From NCBI GenBank assembly GCA_017503285.1, contig JAFVTH010000015.1:1-57645 (forward strand): a stretch of 57,645 nt of DNA. The letters are read 5' to 3'. Below, in pieces: positions 8,653-17,555 of the stretch. The notes beneath the pieces are model-generated. The model was not told where the DNA came from. It searched no databases and saw only the letters and a list, made by a program, of their open reading frames with translations. Made by a program: the position numbers and the translations under genes. Source of the DNA: Clostridia bacterium. Lineage in GTDB: Bacteria; Bacillota; Clostridia; Oscillospirales; CAG-272. Every line of letters begins with the position of its first letter. Positions within the stretch are counted from its first letter, which is position 1.

Positions 8653-9568
8653 TGTGATTACCTCCTACGTGTGATAGGTAGTAGTCCTCTATGCTGCCCT
8701 TTGTTGTTACAACATTTTGGATTTCAAGACCTAAATCAAGCGCCTTTGCAAAGAGCCAGTTAAGGTGAATATTTCCATATACCTTAACACCCTTTGGCTC
8801 AAGCACCAAATTCTTTTCATCCATTGTTTGAACAAGTGTCTCGAAAAGCTTAATTGGATTGTCAACCTCAAGGTAGGTTGATTGCCTGCACTGCTCTGCA
8901 AGGTCCTTTGCGGAAATTTCAACAACCATTTTACCCTTGGAGATAATGCCGTATTTTGTTGCAACAAGCGCAAGCTCTGTAAGAATGTGCGAGGAGATTA
9001 AAAATGTGATGCCCTTGTCCTTGTTGAGCCTTAAAATCAGCTCACGGATTTCTACAATGCCCGCCGGGTCAAGACCGTTCATCGGCTCATCAAGAATAAT
9101 AAACTCAGGCTCGCCAATAAGAGCCATTGCAATGCCAAGCCTTTGACGCATGCCGAGAGAAAAGTTGCTGGCATTCTTTTTGTTTGCGTACATATCGAAA
9201 AGACCAACCTCAAAAAGCACCCTTTTGATTTTTTCCTCATCATTAATTCCGAGAATATCGCATTGCATTTTTAGGTTATCACGAGCTGACATATTAAGGT
9301 AAATTGATGGAGATTCTACAATTGCGCCAACCCTTCTTCTTGCATCATAGATGCTTGGAGAATTGTTGTCAGCCCCAAAAAGCTCAAAGCTACCCTCGTT
9401 GGGACTTATAAGCCCTGTAATTAAGCGAATAATTGTGGTTTTGCCGGAGCCGTTTTCTCCAACAAAGCCGTAAATATCGCCCTTTTCTATGTTCATATCA
9501 ACCTTGCTAAGCGCCCAGGTGCCCTTGTAGCACTTGGATAAGCCGAAGGTGCGAAGCACATATGACAT
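8645..9568 (-). CDS. ABC transporter ATP-binding protein
   Basis: 307 residues. Walker A GENGSGKTT, signature FSLGMRQRLG and Walker B FIILDEPMNGLD are intact, followed by the H-loop ISSHIL. The extra C-terminal ~90 residues are typical of the BcrA/CcmA-like exporters that pair with ABC-2 permeases. The ATG at 9568 is chosen because AAAGGAGG precedes it by 8 bases; an upstream in-frame start lacks a ribosome site. First gene of a two-gene operon. Confidence 0.93.
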   Translation of the reverse strand: MSYVLRTFGLSKCYKGTWALSKVDMNIEKGDIYGFVGENGSGKTTIIRLITGLISPNEGSFELFGADNNSPSIYDARRRVGAIVESPSIYLNMSARDNLKMQCDILGINDEEKIKRVLFEVGLFDMYANKKNASNFSLGMRQRLGIAMALIGEPEFIILDEPMNGLDPAGIVEIRELILRLNKDKGITFLISSHILTELALVATKYGIISKGKMVVEISAKDLAEQCRQSTYLEVDNPIKLFETLVQTMDEKNLVLEPKGVKVYGNIHLNWLFAKALDLGLEIQNVVTTKGSIEDYYLSHVGGNHNA

Positions 9569-9597
9569 ATTATCGCCTCCTTTTATTTTATGCTTTA

Positions 9598-9626
9598 ATA
9601 GTAGCATATTTCTTTTTGCTTTTCAA
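9598..9626 (-). promoter_or_regulatory. Promoter of the ABC transporter operon
   Basis: Minus strand TTGAAA (9621-9626), 17 bases, TACTAT (9598-9603), 30 bases upstream of the ATP-binding gene. It is divergent from the promoter at 9636-9664. Confidence 0.55.
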
Positions 9627-9635
9627 TATTAATGG

Positions 9636-9664
9636 TTGAAAATATAATTTTTTTGTGCTAAAAT
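9636..9664 (+). promoter_or_regulatory. Promoter of the CrtO-like gene
   Basis: TTGAAA (9636-9641), 17 bases, TAAAAT (9659-9664), followed by GGGAGAG and the ATG at 9692. Confidence 0.65.
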
Positions 9665-9691
9665 GTAGGGGTACAAGAAGGGAGAGTCCTT

Positions 9692-10300
9692 ATGCTTTTT
9701 TATATTGTTACTATTATCGTTTGTATGCTTGCAATAATTGCAGGCAATGTTTTTTCTGTTCCCTTTGAATGGAATAATTTGCTTTGGGTTTCTGTAAACG
9801 TAGTAATTGGCACAATTGGTGTTATTACTGCTGACGGAATTGGGGCTACTGTGATAAGAAGGCTTTTACCTAAGAAATGGTTTATGCCAACGAACAAATT
9901 TTGGGATGTGCCAAAATGGGAGCATAATTTTTACAAGGCTATTAAAATTAAGGCATGGAAGGACCACGTGCCAGAGCTTGGTGGCTTTACAAGCTTCAGC
10001 AAAAGTGAGCTGAAAAGCACCAGCGACAAGGCTTACCTTGAGCAGTTTTTGGTTGAGATAAACTACGGATATGTTATACATTGGCAAAATGCTATTTGTG
10101 GCTTTGTTATTATGTTTATTCCCTATTGGTTTAACCTAACCGGAGTTTTGTTCCCTTGCCCACTGTCAATTTGGATTCCTATTTTTGCTGTTAACTTTAT
10201 TTTAAGCCTTTTACCTGCTTTTATACTTAGATACACAGGCTACACACTATCAAGGCTTTATAAAAAACAAGCTAAAAAGGCGCAAGAAGCAAGTGAATAG
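9692..10300 (+). CDS. CrtO-like membrane acyltransferase
   Basis: 202 residues with four hydrophobic segments: about 2-20, 25-45, 130-148 and 152-175. The central soluble loop WDVPKWEHNFYKAIKIKAWK and the nearby HVPELGGFTSFSK match the conserved core of glycosyl-4,4'-diaponeurosporenoate acyltransferase (CrtO) proteins, which esterify a sugar carboxyl intermediate in staphyloxanthin synthesis. No carotenoid genes are nearby, so here it is more likely an acyltransferase of another membrane lipid or glycolipid. It is a single-gene unit with its own promoter and a strong terminator. Confidence 0.72.
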   Translation: MLFYIVTIIVCMLAIIAGNVFSVPFEWNNLLWVSVNVVIGTIGVITADGIGATVIRRLLPKKWFMPTNKFWDVPKWEHNFYKAIKIKAWKDHVPELGGFTSFSKSELKSTSDKAYLEQFLVEINYGYVIHWQNAICGFVIMFIPYWFNLTGVLFPCPLSIWIPIFAVNFILSLLPAFILRYTGYTLSRLYKKQAKKAQEASE

Positions 10301-10306
10301 CAAAAA

Positions 10307-10327
10307 AGCTACCCACCTTGGGTAGCT
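10307..10327. terminator. Bidirectional intrinsic terminator
   Basis: AGCTACCC and GGGTAGCT pair around ACCTT, with an A-run before and a T-run after. It separates the plus-strand CrtO-like gene from the convergent minus-strand gene ending at 10333. Confidence 0.85.
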
Positions 10328-10332
10328 TTTTC

Positions 10333-12270
10333 TTATTTGATGAACAAAATCTCAGGCTCTAGTGTATAAAGAGGTAATTCTAAGGTATAGGTGCTTCCCT
10401 CTTTTGTGAACACAACATTTTCTTTTTCTCCATTTGGCAAAAGATGCTCTATTTCAGTCGCTTCGTTTTCAAGGACAAGCTTTATTTTTTCCACAGGGTC
10501 AAGACCTAAGTTAAATAGTGCAACAAAAAGACTTGAATCAGCCGTTTGAGCGCACTTGAGATAAATTTCCTCATCACCCGGGAAATATACAGGCAGCTCC
10601 TTTGTTTCCTTAAGCATGCTTATGAGCATTTCCTTTCTTGAATAGTTTAGGAAGGAAAATGCAGTTGATAAATGAAACTCTGCCACAGGTGTGCCGGCAA
10701 AGGTGAAAATTTGACCACCGAGGCTGTTTTTATATGATATAACACCCGGGAAAAGCCTTTCATAGCTTTGGTTATCTGTGGTGTTCAGAACCCATGAAAG
10801 TGCCTTAGCTTGGTTATCTATTGGAGCTAGCTCCTTAAGCTGCATTTGGATTTTTGTATATTTTTGACTTTCCAAAATAAGCTCCGTAACGGGCTGCTTG
10901 CCCTGCCACTCCCTTACATCAACGCCAAGATACTTGGAAAAACCTCTCTTACAAAGATTTTTGGCAGTATCTGACGCAATAAATACAGGACCCTTTAGGA
11001 TATCCATAATCTGCTCATCGGTAAGGCGTGTGTCAACGTCCCCCTCCAAGCAACAAACGCCACCGACTTCACTTGAAAAATACATAGGTATGCCAAGCTT
11101 TTCAAGAACGCAGTAGCTCCAGCCGTCCCACTCCTCCTTTACTCTACCATAGGTAAAGTCCGGCTCGTCGGGTGTATAGATACGACAGCCGTGCCATTTA
11201 AGAGTTGGTGTAAGACGGCACAGCTCCTCATAAAAGCCATGATATTTGCTAAGCTTTTTACGATATGCAGCTCCGCTTTGCGGCTCATAAGTCAGCAAGC
11301 GAGTTATCCAGTGCTTTGCTCCGTTTGCACCCTCTAAAATAGAGCCTGTAAAGTGTGTATGCAGAGATTGGGCGCTTGTGCTATAACGGTTTTGTGGGCA
11401 TGTGTCGGTTTCGGCAAGAATGATATCACACTTGCCCTTTAGCTTTTCGATTTGTGTCCTGCAGCGATGGAAAACACGGCTGAAATATCTTGGACCTGTT
11501 GGGGTATAGTTGCCGTTGTTTATCCTTACCATAACAGGATTGCCCTTGCCTGCTAAGATGGTGGCAATTTCGGAGGCAAACTCTGCATTATTACCACAGC
11601 AGCAATAGGATGCGTGCAATGTCGGGTCTACGCTATCAATTGCATCTCGCATAATCCTTGCCCCTGCCAGCAAGGATTCCTTTTGTGTTTCTATAAATAT
11701 GTCTGTATATTTTTTCGCTGTTTCTGTTTTTTGGTTAACTATCTCCCAAAGCTCCTGCCTTGAAAGCTCGGTGCCTGCTCCCTCGTTAAAGCGAGCCATA
11801 TGTAGCGGGCACGCGCAGCCCTCGCCCTTAAACCAAATAAGACGAAAGTCATCATCTATCATTATAGTTTCGGGCCCTGCTTGAGCAACGGTTTTGATGG
11901 CATTGTACAGATATTTCTTAAAGCCCTCATCACAGGGGCAAGCAACCCTTGTTGGAGTACCGTCTGTAAAGTTTACGTGGGTTTGATAAGGAAACATCTC
12001 GCCTAAAATCCAGCCGTGTCCCACGGTGGCTTGCACAAGAATACCGCTTTTTATCCCCATTTTATCGAGGCGCTTTTTGAATTTTGCATATTTTTCGCAA
12101 AGAATTTTTGCCTTATCTGCAGGGGGATTGCCCTCCGGCACAAGTGTCATACAAAATAGGGCGCAATTTGCAATGCCGGAATCTACCTGCATTTTTATAT
12201 CTTGACAAATTTCCTCAAGATGCTCCAAAAGCAGGGGCATTATTGTATATGAATATAGCTTGTTTTCCAT
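10333..12270 (-). CDS. Uncharacterised glycosidase-like protein
   Basis: 645 residues, no signal peptide, so cytoplasmic. I do not recognise the family with confidence. The N-terminal two thirds read like a TIM-barrel glycosidase: alternating strand and helix stretches and carboxylate clusters such as IMIDDDFRL (about residues 135-145) and ILAETDTCPQN (about 280-290), where barrel-lid catalytic residues would be expected. The C-terminal ~120 residues look like a beta-domain typical of glycoside hydrolases. Several cysteines cluster in GCACPLH and ASYCCCG. It lies divergent from a CE15 esterase and near a GH51 gene, supporting a role in polysaccharide breakdown. Substrate unknown. Confidence 0.5.
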   Translation of the reverse strand: MENKLYSYTIMPLLLEHLEEICQDIKMQVDSGIANCALFCMTLVPEGNPPADKAKILCEKYAKFKKRLDKMGIKSGILVQATVGHGWILGEMFPYQTHVNFTDGTPTRVACPCDEGFKKYLYNAIKTVAQAGPETIMIDDDFRLIWFKGEGCACPLHMARFNEGAGTELSRQELWEIVNQKTETAKKYTDIFIETQKESLLAGARIMRDAIDSVDPTLHASYCCCGNNAEFASEIATILAGKGNPVMVRINNGNYTPTGPRYFSRVFHRCRTQIEKLKGKCDIILAETDTCPQNRYSTSAQSLHTHFTGSILEGANGAKHWITRLLTYEPQSGAAYRKKLSKYHGFYEELCRLTPTLKWHGCRIYTPDEPDFTYGRVKEEWDGWSYCVLEKLGIPMYFSSEVGGVCCLEGDVDTRLTDEQIMDILKGPVFIASDTAKNLCKRGFSKYLGVDVREWQGKQPVTELILESQKYTKIQMQLKELAPIDNQAKALSWVLNTTDNQSYERLFPGVISYKNSLGGQIFTFAGTPVAEFHLSTAFSFLNYSRKEMLISMLKETKELPVYFPGDEEIYLKCAQTADSSLFVALFNLGLDPVEKIKLVLENEATEIEHLLPNGEKENVVFTKEGSTYTLELPLYTLEPEILFIK

Positions 12271-12302
12271 TTGTTTTTTCCTTTGATTTTATTTACAAGC
12301 CA

Positions 12303-12332
12303 ATTATAGCACATTTATATTTTGTCATGCAA
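12303..12332 (-). promoter_or_regulatory. Promoter of the glycosidase-like gene
   Basis: Minus strand TTGCAT (12327-12332), 18 bases, TATAAT (12303-12308). It is back-to-back with the CE15 promoter at 12341. Confidence 0.55.
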
Positions 12333-12340
12333 GATATTAT

Positions 12341-12369
12341 TTGACTTTTAAGCTTTTAGGTGGTAAAAT
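12341..12369 (+). promoter_or_regulatory. Promoter of the CE15 gene
   Basis: TTGACT (12341-12346), 17 bases, TAAAAT (12364-12369). It begins 9 bases from the divergent promoter's -35, so one regulator could cover both. Confidence 0.65.
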
Positions 12370-12420
12370 TATTTTGTGAATATGGTAAGTATGATTTTCA
12401 CCCCACAAGGAGCATTTAAT

Positions 12421-13488
12421 ATGATAAATGAGCTACAAAAAAGAAATTTAGCCTCTTTACTTTCAAGAGAGGAAATGAAGGATATACTCTGCCGACAGAT
12501 GTATGGCTATTTGCCAACGGTAAATTTTGAAATGACAGTTAGTGAGCCAACCGATGTGTATGGCGAGTATCAGCTCGGCACGGTTGTGCATTCCTATGTT
12601 CAGATGACTATTACTGTTGAAGGGAAATCACACAGCTTTAGGGTGGACAGGCTTTTACACAACGACGGCATGAAAAGACCGACTATCATTTTGAATAATT
12701 TTCATCCGATTTACGCCTCCAGATATTTTGCTATTGAGGAAATGACCGAAAAGGATGTAAACTTTATCGCAGTTTCCTACGAGGACCTGACAACTGATAA
12801 TGATGACTTTACAACGGGTCTTGCGCCCTTGCTTTTACCAAATGGACAAAATACAGACACAGCCTGCGGTAAAATCGGTATTTGGGCTTGGGGAAATATG
12901 CGTCTTGTTGACTATGCGCTGACCCTTGACTGTGTAGATAAGGACAACATTTGTATAGCGGGACATTCTCGTCTTGGCAAGACTGCGCTTTACACAGGTA
13001 TGCAGGATACAAGAATTAAGTTTGTTTTCTCTAATGCCTCCGGTTGCTGCGGAGACAGCCTTGCCAAGGGTAACAGCGGACACGAAAGCGGCGAGGATAA
13101 GCGAATGAGTGGGGAGCTATACTCTGATATTTACAGGGTTTTCCCATTCTGGTTTTGCAAGAGCTTTGAAAAGCACACAAAAAAGAATTATTGCGATGAT
13201 TTCGACCAGCATTTCCTTTTAGCTTCTATTGCCCCAAGATATGTGGTTCTTGGAGCTTGCAGCCACGACTTTTGGGCGGACCCTGTGTCTGCGCAACTAA
13301 GTGCGCTTGCTGCTTCCCCTGCTTGGGAGAGCCTTGGGCTTGCCGGCTATACAGCTAAGGAGCTTTTAAGTGTTGGGCAGGCAAATGACGAGGGGCATAT
13401 CGGCTTTTTCCTCATTAACTCCAGACACTATCTTTCAAGGCATAGCTGGAACCATTTTATTGACTTTATATTGAAGCACAAGAATTAG
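12421..13488 (+). CDS. CE15-type glucuronoyl esterase-like alpha/beta hydrolase
   Basis: 355 residues. The nucleophile elbow AGHSRLGKTAL and the following FSNASGCCGDSL match carbohydrate esterase family 15, with a Glu-bearing loop (GHESGEDKRM) and a C-terminal catalytic His in NDEGHIGFF. CE15 enzymes cleave ester bonds between glucuronic acid on xylan and lignin alcohols. No signal peptide is present, so it would act inside the cell on imported oligosaccharides, or on another ester. The ATG at 12421 follows AAGGAG by 8 bases; an upstream GTG has no ribosome site. Divergent from the glycosidase-like gene. Confidence 0.8.
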   Translation: MINELQKRNLASLLSREEMKDILCRQMYGYLPTVNFEMTVSEPTDVYGEYQLGTVVHSYVQMTITVEGKSHSFRVDRLLHNDGMKRPTIILNNFHPIYASRYFAIEEMTEKDVNFIAVSYEDLTTDNDDFTTGLAPLLLPNGQNTDTACGKIGIWAWGNMRLVDYALTLDCVDKDNICIAGHSRLGKTALYTGMQDTRIKFVFSNASGCCGDSLAKGNSGHESGEDKRMSGELYSDIYRVFPFWFCKSFEKHTKKNYCDDFDQHFLLASIAPRYVVLGACSHDFWADPVSAQLSALAASPAWESLGLAGYTAKELLSVGQANDEGHIGFFLINSRHYLSRHSWNHFIDFILKHKN

Positions 13489-13540
13489 ATTTTATTGTTT
13501 ATTTTGCCCTTTTAAGATTAAACTAATAAGGGGTGGTTTT

Positions 13541-14431
13541 ATGAAGAGGTTTAGACCTTTTATTGTTAATTTGGCATTTATTTTGATAGGCTCGTTTGTT
13601 TTGGCACTGGGTATTAATATGTTCCTTGTGCCAAGCAAAATCTCCTCCGGAGGTATATCCTCTATTGGAACTATTCTTTTACACCTTTTCGGTGTGAGAA
13701 TGTCTATTACCAATATTGTAATAAATGCTCTGCTCTTTCTTTTAGGCTTTAAGTACCTTGGAAAGGAATCGGTTTTGAAAACGGTTATTGGCATTATTGC
13801 CTTGACCGGCTTTTTGGAGCTGACAAGTCTTTTCCCGGCTTATAGTGAGGACCTTGTGGCTTCAACTGTGGTTGGTGGCTTGCTTATAGGAATTGGGGTG
13901 GGACTTGTTGTCAGACAGGGGGCTTCCACCGGTGGCAGTGATTTTTTGGCGCTGATGATAAAGCGCATTATCCCCCACGCCTCCATTGCACATATTATTC
14001 TGATTCTTGATAGCGCAGTTATTATCCTTTCCGGTATTGTTTTTAAGAGTATTACTATTACAATTTACTCTGTAATTGCTATGTATATTTCTTCCCTTGT
14101 TACGGACTTTATTGTAACCCTTGGAAATAAGGCAAAGGCTGTGCAAATCTTTTCAAATAAGCACGAGGAAATTGCAGATTTTGTTATGAACAGCTTTGAA
14201 AGAGGGGCAACGGGTATACATTGCCGCGGTATGTACTCTCACAAGGAAAAGACTATGCTTCTTTGCGTTGTTTCTCCTAAGGAGCTACCGATTTTGGTAG
14301 GCGCAATTAAAAAATTTGACAAGAGCGCATTTGTTATAATTAATGACGCAACCGAGGTGCTTGGGCTGGGCTTTCGCTCCTATGCCGAGTATGACGAGGT
14401 TAACATTGATAAAAAGAAAAAAGCCCCATAA
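13541..14431 (+). CDS. YitT family membrane protein (DUF161/DUF2179)
   Basis: 296 residues. Five to six hydrophobic segments in the first ~185 residues include the typical INMFLVPSKISSGGISSIG and GLVVRQGASTGGSDFLA repeats of YitT proteins, followed by a soluble DUF2179 domain with GATGIHCRGMYSHKEKTML. Function in the family is not established; a transport role is often assumed. RBS GGGGTGG precedes the ATG. It ends at a strong bidirectional terminator facing the arabinofuranosidase gene. Confidence 0.92.
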   Translation: MKRFRPFIVNLAFILIGSFVLALGINMFLVPSKISSGGISSIGTILLHLFGVRMSITNIVINALLFLLGFKYLGKESVLKTVIGIIALTGFLELTSLFPAYSEDLVASTVVGGLLIGIGVGLVVRQGASTGGSDFLALMIKRIIPHASIAHIILILDSAVIILSGIVFKSITITIYSVIAMYISSLVTDFIVTLGNKAKAVQIFSNKHEEIADFVMNSFERGATGIHCRGMYSHKEKTMLLCVVSPKELPILVGAIKKFDKSAFVIINDATEVLGLGFRSYAEYDEVNIDKKKKAP

Positions 14432-14440
14432 TTTGGGGCT
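14422..14440. terminator. Bidirectional terminator between yitT-type gene and abfA
   Basis: AGCCCC and GGGGCT pair around ATAATTT with A-run and T-run flanks; it lies between two convergent genes. Confidence 0.85.
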
Positions 14441-14449
14441 TTTTTATGC

Positions 14450-15928
14450 TTATTTTTCAAATATGAGCATATTCCAGGATTGCTTGCTTAATAAAATACT
14501 TTTTGATATTGCCTTGCTTTGTGGCTTAACCTGCTCACATTCCTTGGTGTTTGTTGCTTTTAGGTCGCTTGAATATAGCTCTATATGCTCCTTTAGGGTG
14601 TAGCCCTCAAATCCCTCTAGGCTTACATCAAGCTCCATATCGGACTCTAGACTACGATTCACTGCGAAAACAACAACCTGTTCCTTTTCTTCATTATAAA
14701 TAACCGAGGAATAAAGGTATGGAATATCGGTATTTTCCTTGGATTTGTAGGTGTCGCTTTCGTTTTCTGTTTTTAGGGTTGTGCCATTTCCATAAAGGGA
14801 TGCGTACATATATGGATAGAAGATTGTTTGCTTCCAGGCGCTGCCGCCGTTTTCGGTCATAATTGGTGCGATTACATTAACAAGCTGTGCAAGGCAACCG
14901 ATTTTTACCCTGTCGCAGTTATTTTGAAGAGTCATAAGCATACAGCCGACCAAAAGTGCGTCCTCAAAATTAAATTTTTCCTCAAGAAGATAGGGGGCAA
15001 TTTGCCATCTTTCGGCAGTTTTTTCCTCATCCTTGGTTCTGTACCAAACATTCCATTCATCAAAGGAAAGGTTAACTGTTTTGGTGCTGTTCTTTTTTGC
15101 CTTGATTTCGTCGCAGATTTGGGCAGTTTTCTTAATGAAATTGTCCATATCCTCGGCTCTGGCAAGGAAGTTTTTGGTATCATTTTCCTTGTTGCCATAG
15201 TAGCAATGGAGAGATAGATAATCTATGTAGTCATAGGTGTGGTCAAGCACGGTCCTTTCCCACTCTCCATAGGTGGGCATATGGGGGTCGGAGCTACCAC
15301 AGGCAACAAGCTCAATTTGTGGGTCAACCCACTTTAGAACCTTGGCTGTTTCTGTGGCTACTCTGCCATATTCCTCGGCGGTTTTGTGGCAAATTTGCCA
15401 GTCGCCATCCATCTCATTTCCCAAGCACCATAGCTTAATATCAAAGGGCTTTTCAAAGCCGTTTTTTCTGCGGAGATTTGCAAAATATGTATTTGTGTCG
15501 CTGTTGCAATATTCAATAAGCTCTCTTGCCTCATCCGGTCCTCGTGTGCCAAGGTTGACAGCCATCATAATTTCGGAATTGGCTTTTTTTGCCCACGCCT
15601 GAAACTCGTCAATGCCCACCTGGTTTGTTTCGACGGTGAGCCAAGCAAGGTCCAGCTTTTGCGGGCGCTTGCTTTTGTCCCCTATGCCGTCCTCCCAGTT
15701 ATAGCCGGAAACAAAGTTTCCACCGGGGTAACGCACAACAGGCACAGAAAGCTCCTTAATAAGCTCCAAAACGTCGCCTCTAAAGCCTTGGTCGTCGGCG
15801 CTTGGATGCTCCGGCTCGTATATGCCGTTATAGACTGCTCTGCCTAAATGCTCAATAAACGAGCCATATATACGTCTGTCGATTTTATCTATTATATTTT
15901 CTCTTTTAGCACTTATTTTTGCTTTCAT
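14450..15928 (-). CDS. abfA: GH51 alpha-L-arabinofuranosidase
   Basis: 492 residues, the normal intracellular GH51 length. The start region has RRIYGSFIEHLGRAVYNGIYEP and VVRYPGGNFVSGYNWEDGIG. The acid/base Glu is in LWCLGNEMDG and the nucleophile Glu in LSFDEWNVWY, both intact. It removes terminal alpha-L-arabinofuranosyl residues from arabino-oligosaccharides in the cytosol. It sits with CE15, a glycosidase-like protein and a Gfo/Idh/MocA oxidoreductase, consistent with arabinoxylan use. The leader of ~165 bases from its promoter (16096-16124) contains two tight hairpins. Confidence 0.95.
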   Translation of the reverse strand: MKAKISAKRENIIDKIDRRIYGSFIEHLGRAVYNGIYEPEHPSADDQGFRGDVLELIKELSVPVVRYPGGNFVSGYNWEDGIGDKSKRPQKLDLAWLTVETNQVGIDEFQAWAKKANSEIMMAVNLGTRGPDEARELIEYCNSDTNTYFANLRRKNGFEKPFDIKLWCLGNEMDGDWQICHKTAEEYGRVATETAKVLKWVDPQIELVACGSSDPHMPTYGEWERTVLDHTYDYIDYLSLHCYYGNKENDTKNFLARAEDMDNFIKKTAQICDEIKAKKNSTKTVNLSFDEWNVWYRTKDEEKTAERWQIAPYLLEEKFNFEDALLVGCMLMTLQNNCDRVKIGCLAQLVNVIAPIMTENGGSAWKQTIFYPYMYASLYGNGTTLKTENESDTYKSKENTDIPYLYSSVIYNEEKEQVVVFAVNRSLESDMELDVSLEGFEGYTLKEHIELYSSDLKATNTKECEQVKPQSKAISKSILLSKQSWNMLIFEK

Positions 15929-15972
15929 TTTAATACTCCTTGGTTGTGGTAAGATTATTATATCATAAAAGT

Positions 15973-16005
15973 AAACGCTTCAGCGTTTGTAACGTCGCAA
16001 GACGT
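15973..16005. repeat. Twin tetraloop hairpins in the abfA leader
   Basis: AAACGC/GCGTTT around TTCA (15973-15988), then ACGTC/GACGT around GCAA (15992-16005), three bases apart. They lie in the 5' leader of abfA. They may be a regulatory structure or one of the hairpin repeats common in this genome; no T-run follows, so they are not a terminator. Confidence 0.5.
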
Positions 16006-16095
16006 AGCTTTTCAAGCCATAGGCGCAGAATATCCTTTTAGCCATCAATGAAATTACCGCAATAATGCTTGCCATTTTTGATATAAGTTAATTTC

Positions 16096-16124
16096 ATTAT
16101 ACCACACAAATATTTTCTTGTAAA
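16096..16124 (-). promoter_or_regulatory. Promoter of abfA
   Basis: Minus strand TTTACA (16119-16124), 17 bases, TATAAT (16096-16101). The surrounding 33 bases (16096-16128) match the promoter at 19451-19483 with two differences. Confidence 0.7.
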
Positions 16125-16151
16125 GTTTAAAGGGAAAACTTTGAATTATTC

Positions 16152-16179
16152 TTGCAAAGCCGTATTTTTTTGATATACT
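16152..16179 (+). promoter_or_regulatory. Promoter of the Gfo/Idh/MocA gene
   Basis: TTGCAA (16152-16157), 16 bases, TATACT (16174-16179), with AAGAGG ahead of the ATG at 16213. Confidence 0.6.
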
Positions 16180-16212
16180 AAAGGTGTAAATTAATTTCTT
16201 TAAGAGGTATTT

Positions 16213-17310
16213 ATGGAAAAGAAGGTTATCAAGTTAGGCGTTGTGGGGCTTAAAAGAGGGGCTTATGTTGCTTGGACCTTGATTGGGGATGACAATGTGG
16301 TTATCCGTGCTATTGCAGATAGCGACCCTGCTACGCTTAAGTCGTGCAAGGAAGACTACGAGAAAAACGGAGTTAAGGATTTGCTCTGCTTTGATAGTAT
16401 TGAAGAGCTTTTGAAAAGTGATATAGATGCTGTTTACATAGCAACCGACAAGCCACTACACACAAGGCATACAGTTATGGCTCTTGAGGCGGGTAAGCAC
16501 GTTTTAAGTGAAATCCCTGTAATTGAAACCATTGACGAGGTGAAAATCCTTTATGATGCAGTAAAATCACATCCTGAGCTTAAATATATGGCAGGGGAAA
16601 ACTGCTTTTACTGGGCTTTTATAGAAAAATGGAAGGAAATGCACGAGGCTGGCGAATTTGGTGACATTCTTTATGCAGAGTCTGAATATTTGCACGCACC
16701 ACACCCCGACGAGATAAAGCCGTATAACCCAGAAAACCATTGGAGAAAATACAACCCTGCAATTACATATTTGACACATAATTTGGGACCTTTACTCTAC
16801 ATAATGGACGACTACCCCATTAGCGTTTCTTGTATGGCTCCTAATGCTGCTAGATATAATCAATACAGTAAGGGAGACGAAAACGGAATAGCAATTTTCA
16901 AGACCGCCAAGGGTGCAGTAATCCGTATTTTTATCGGCTTTGGTATGTATGTTGGCTATGACCATAATTTTGCTCTTTATGGAACAAAGGGCTCAATTCT
17001 TACTGATAAGACAAAGCCACTTGAGGAGGCAACCTCCTTTGCTAAGCTTTACGATGTGCCAAATACCTTCGAAAAGTATTTTGAAATTCCCGTTAAGCTA
17101 TCGGAAACAGATGATGTATACGGCCATGGTGGTGTAGATGCTAAAATGATACGCGATTTTATAAGGTGCATAATAGACGACACTGCCCCACCGATTGATG
17201 TTGAAATGGGAATAAGGATTTCCCTGCCCGGCATTATTGCAAACGAGTCGGCTAAGCTTGGTGGCGAGCTTATGACAATCCCTACAATTGAAGATTTGAT
17301 TAAGGATTAA
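16213..17310 (+). CDS. Gfo/Idh/MocA family NAD(P)-dependent oxidoreductase
   Basis: 365 residues. The N-terminal Rossmann fold begins LGVVGLKRGAYVAW (a GxxRG variant of the dinucleotide loop) and contains the family EKP-type segment as GKHVLSEIPV, where the usual lysine-proline is replaced by IPV. The C-terminal alpha/beta domain has HNLGPLLYIMDDYP and GGVDAKMIRDFI. Members oxidise or rearrange sugars and cyclitols. The altered EKP lysine is odd, since that lysine is usually catalytic, so the reaction may differ. It is monocistronic, beside abfA. Confidence 0.88.
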   Translation: MEKKVIKLGVVGLKRGAYVAWTLIGDDNVVIRAIADSDPATLKSCKEDYEKNGVKDLLCFDSIEELLKSDIDAVYIATDKPLHTRHTVMALEAGKHVLSEIPVIETIDEVKILYDAVKSHPELKYMAGENCFYWAFIEKWKEMHEAGEFGDILYAESEYLHAPHPDEIKPYNPENHWRKYNPAITYLTHNLGPLLYIMDDYPISVSCMAPNAARYNQYSKGDENGIAIFKTAKGAVIRIFIGFGMYVGYDHNFALYGTKGSILTDKTKPLEEATSFAKLYDVPNTFEKYFEIPVKLSETDDVYGHGGVDAKMIRDFIRCIIDDTAPPIDVEMGIRISLPGIIANESAKLGGELMTIPTIEDLIKD

Positions 17311-17320
17311 GAGAAGAAAA

Positions 17321-17344
17321 AAGGACACTCAAAATAGTGTCCTT
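17321..17344 (+). terminator. Terminator after the oxidoreductase gene
   Basis: AAGGACACT and AGTGTCCTT pair around CAAAAT, followed by TTT. It is nearly the same stem as the terminator at 7815-7830. The tRNA-Glu relic follows at once. Confidence 0.8.
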
Positions 17345-17349
17345 TTTGG

Positions 17350-17366
17350 TTTGCTGGTGACCCGTA
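17350..17366 (-). repeat. Relic of the tRNA-Glu 3' end (possible attachment site)
   Basis: TTTGCTGGTGACCCGTA matches the intact tRNA-Glu 3' end plus flank at 19985-20001 with one mismatch, in the same orientation, and TCGAA follows at T-loop distance. The rest of the tRNA is missing. The two copies bracket 2.6 kb holding the zinc-ribbon gene. From here to 17555 no gene is seen; there is only a weak AAGTG/CACTT hairpin near 17421-17447. Confidence 0.6.
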
Positions 17367-17555
17367 GGCATGTCGAATCCTGCACACTTCCACGCCCTAA
17401 ATTTTCTCTAAAAACGCCCGAAAGTGTCGCATTTTGGCACTTTTTTCTTGATTTTTGAGGCTCAGTTAGACTAATGTTGAAAGCCTAATTTCGAACACAC
17501 TTTCGCGAGAATTCGTAGTTGAGGGAGTAGGGAGAAAATCGCTATTGTAATAATA

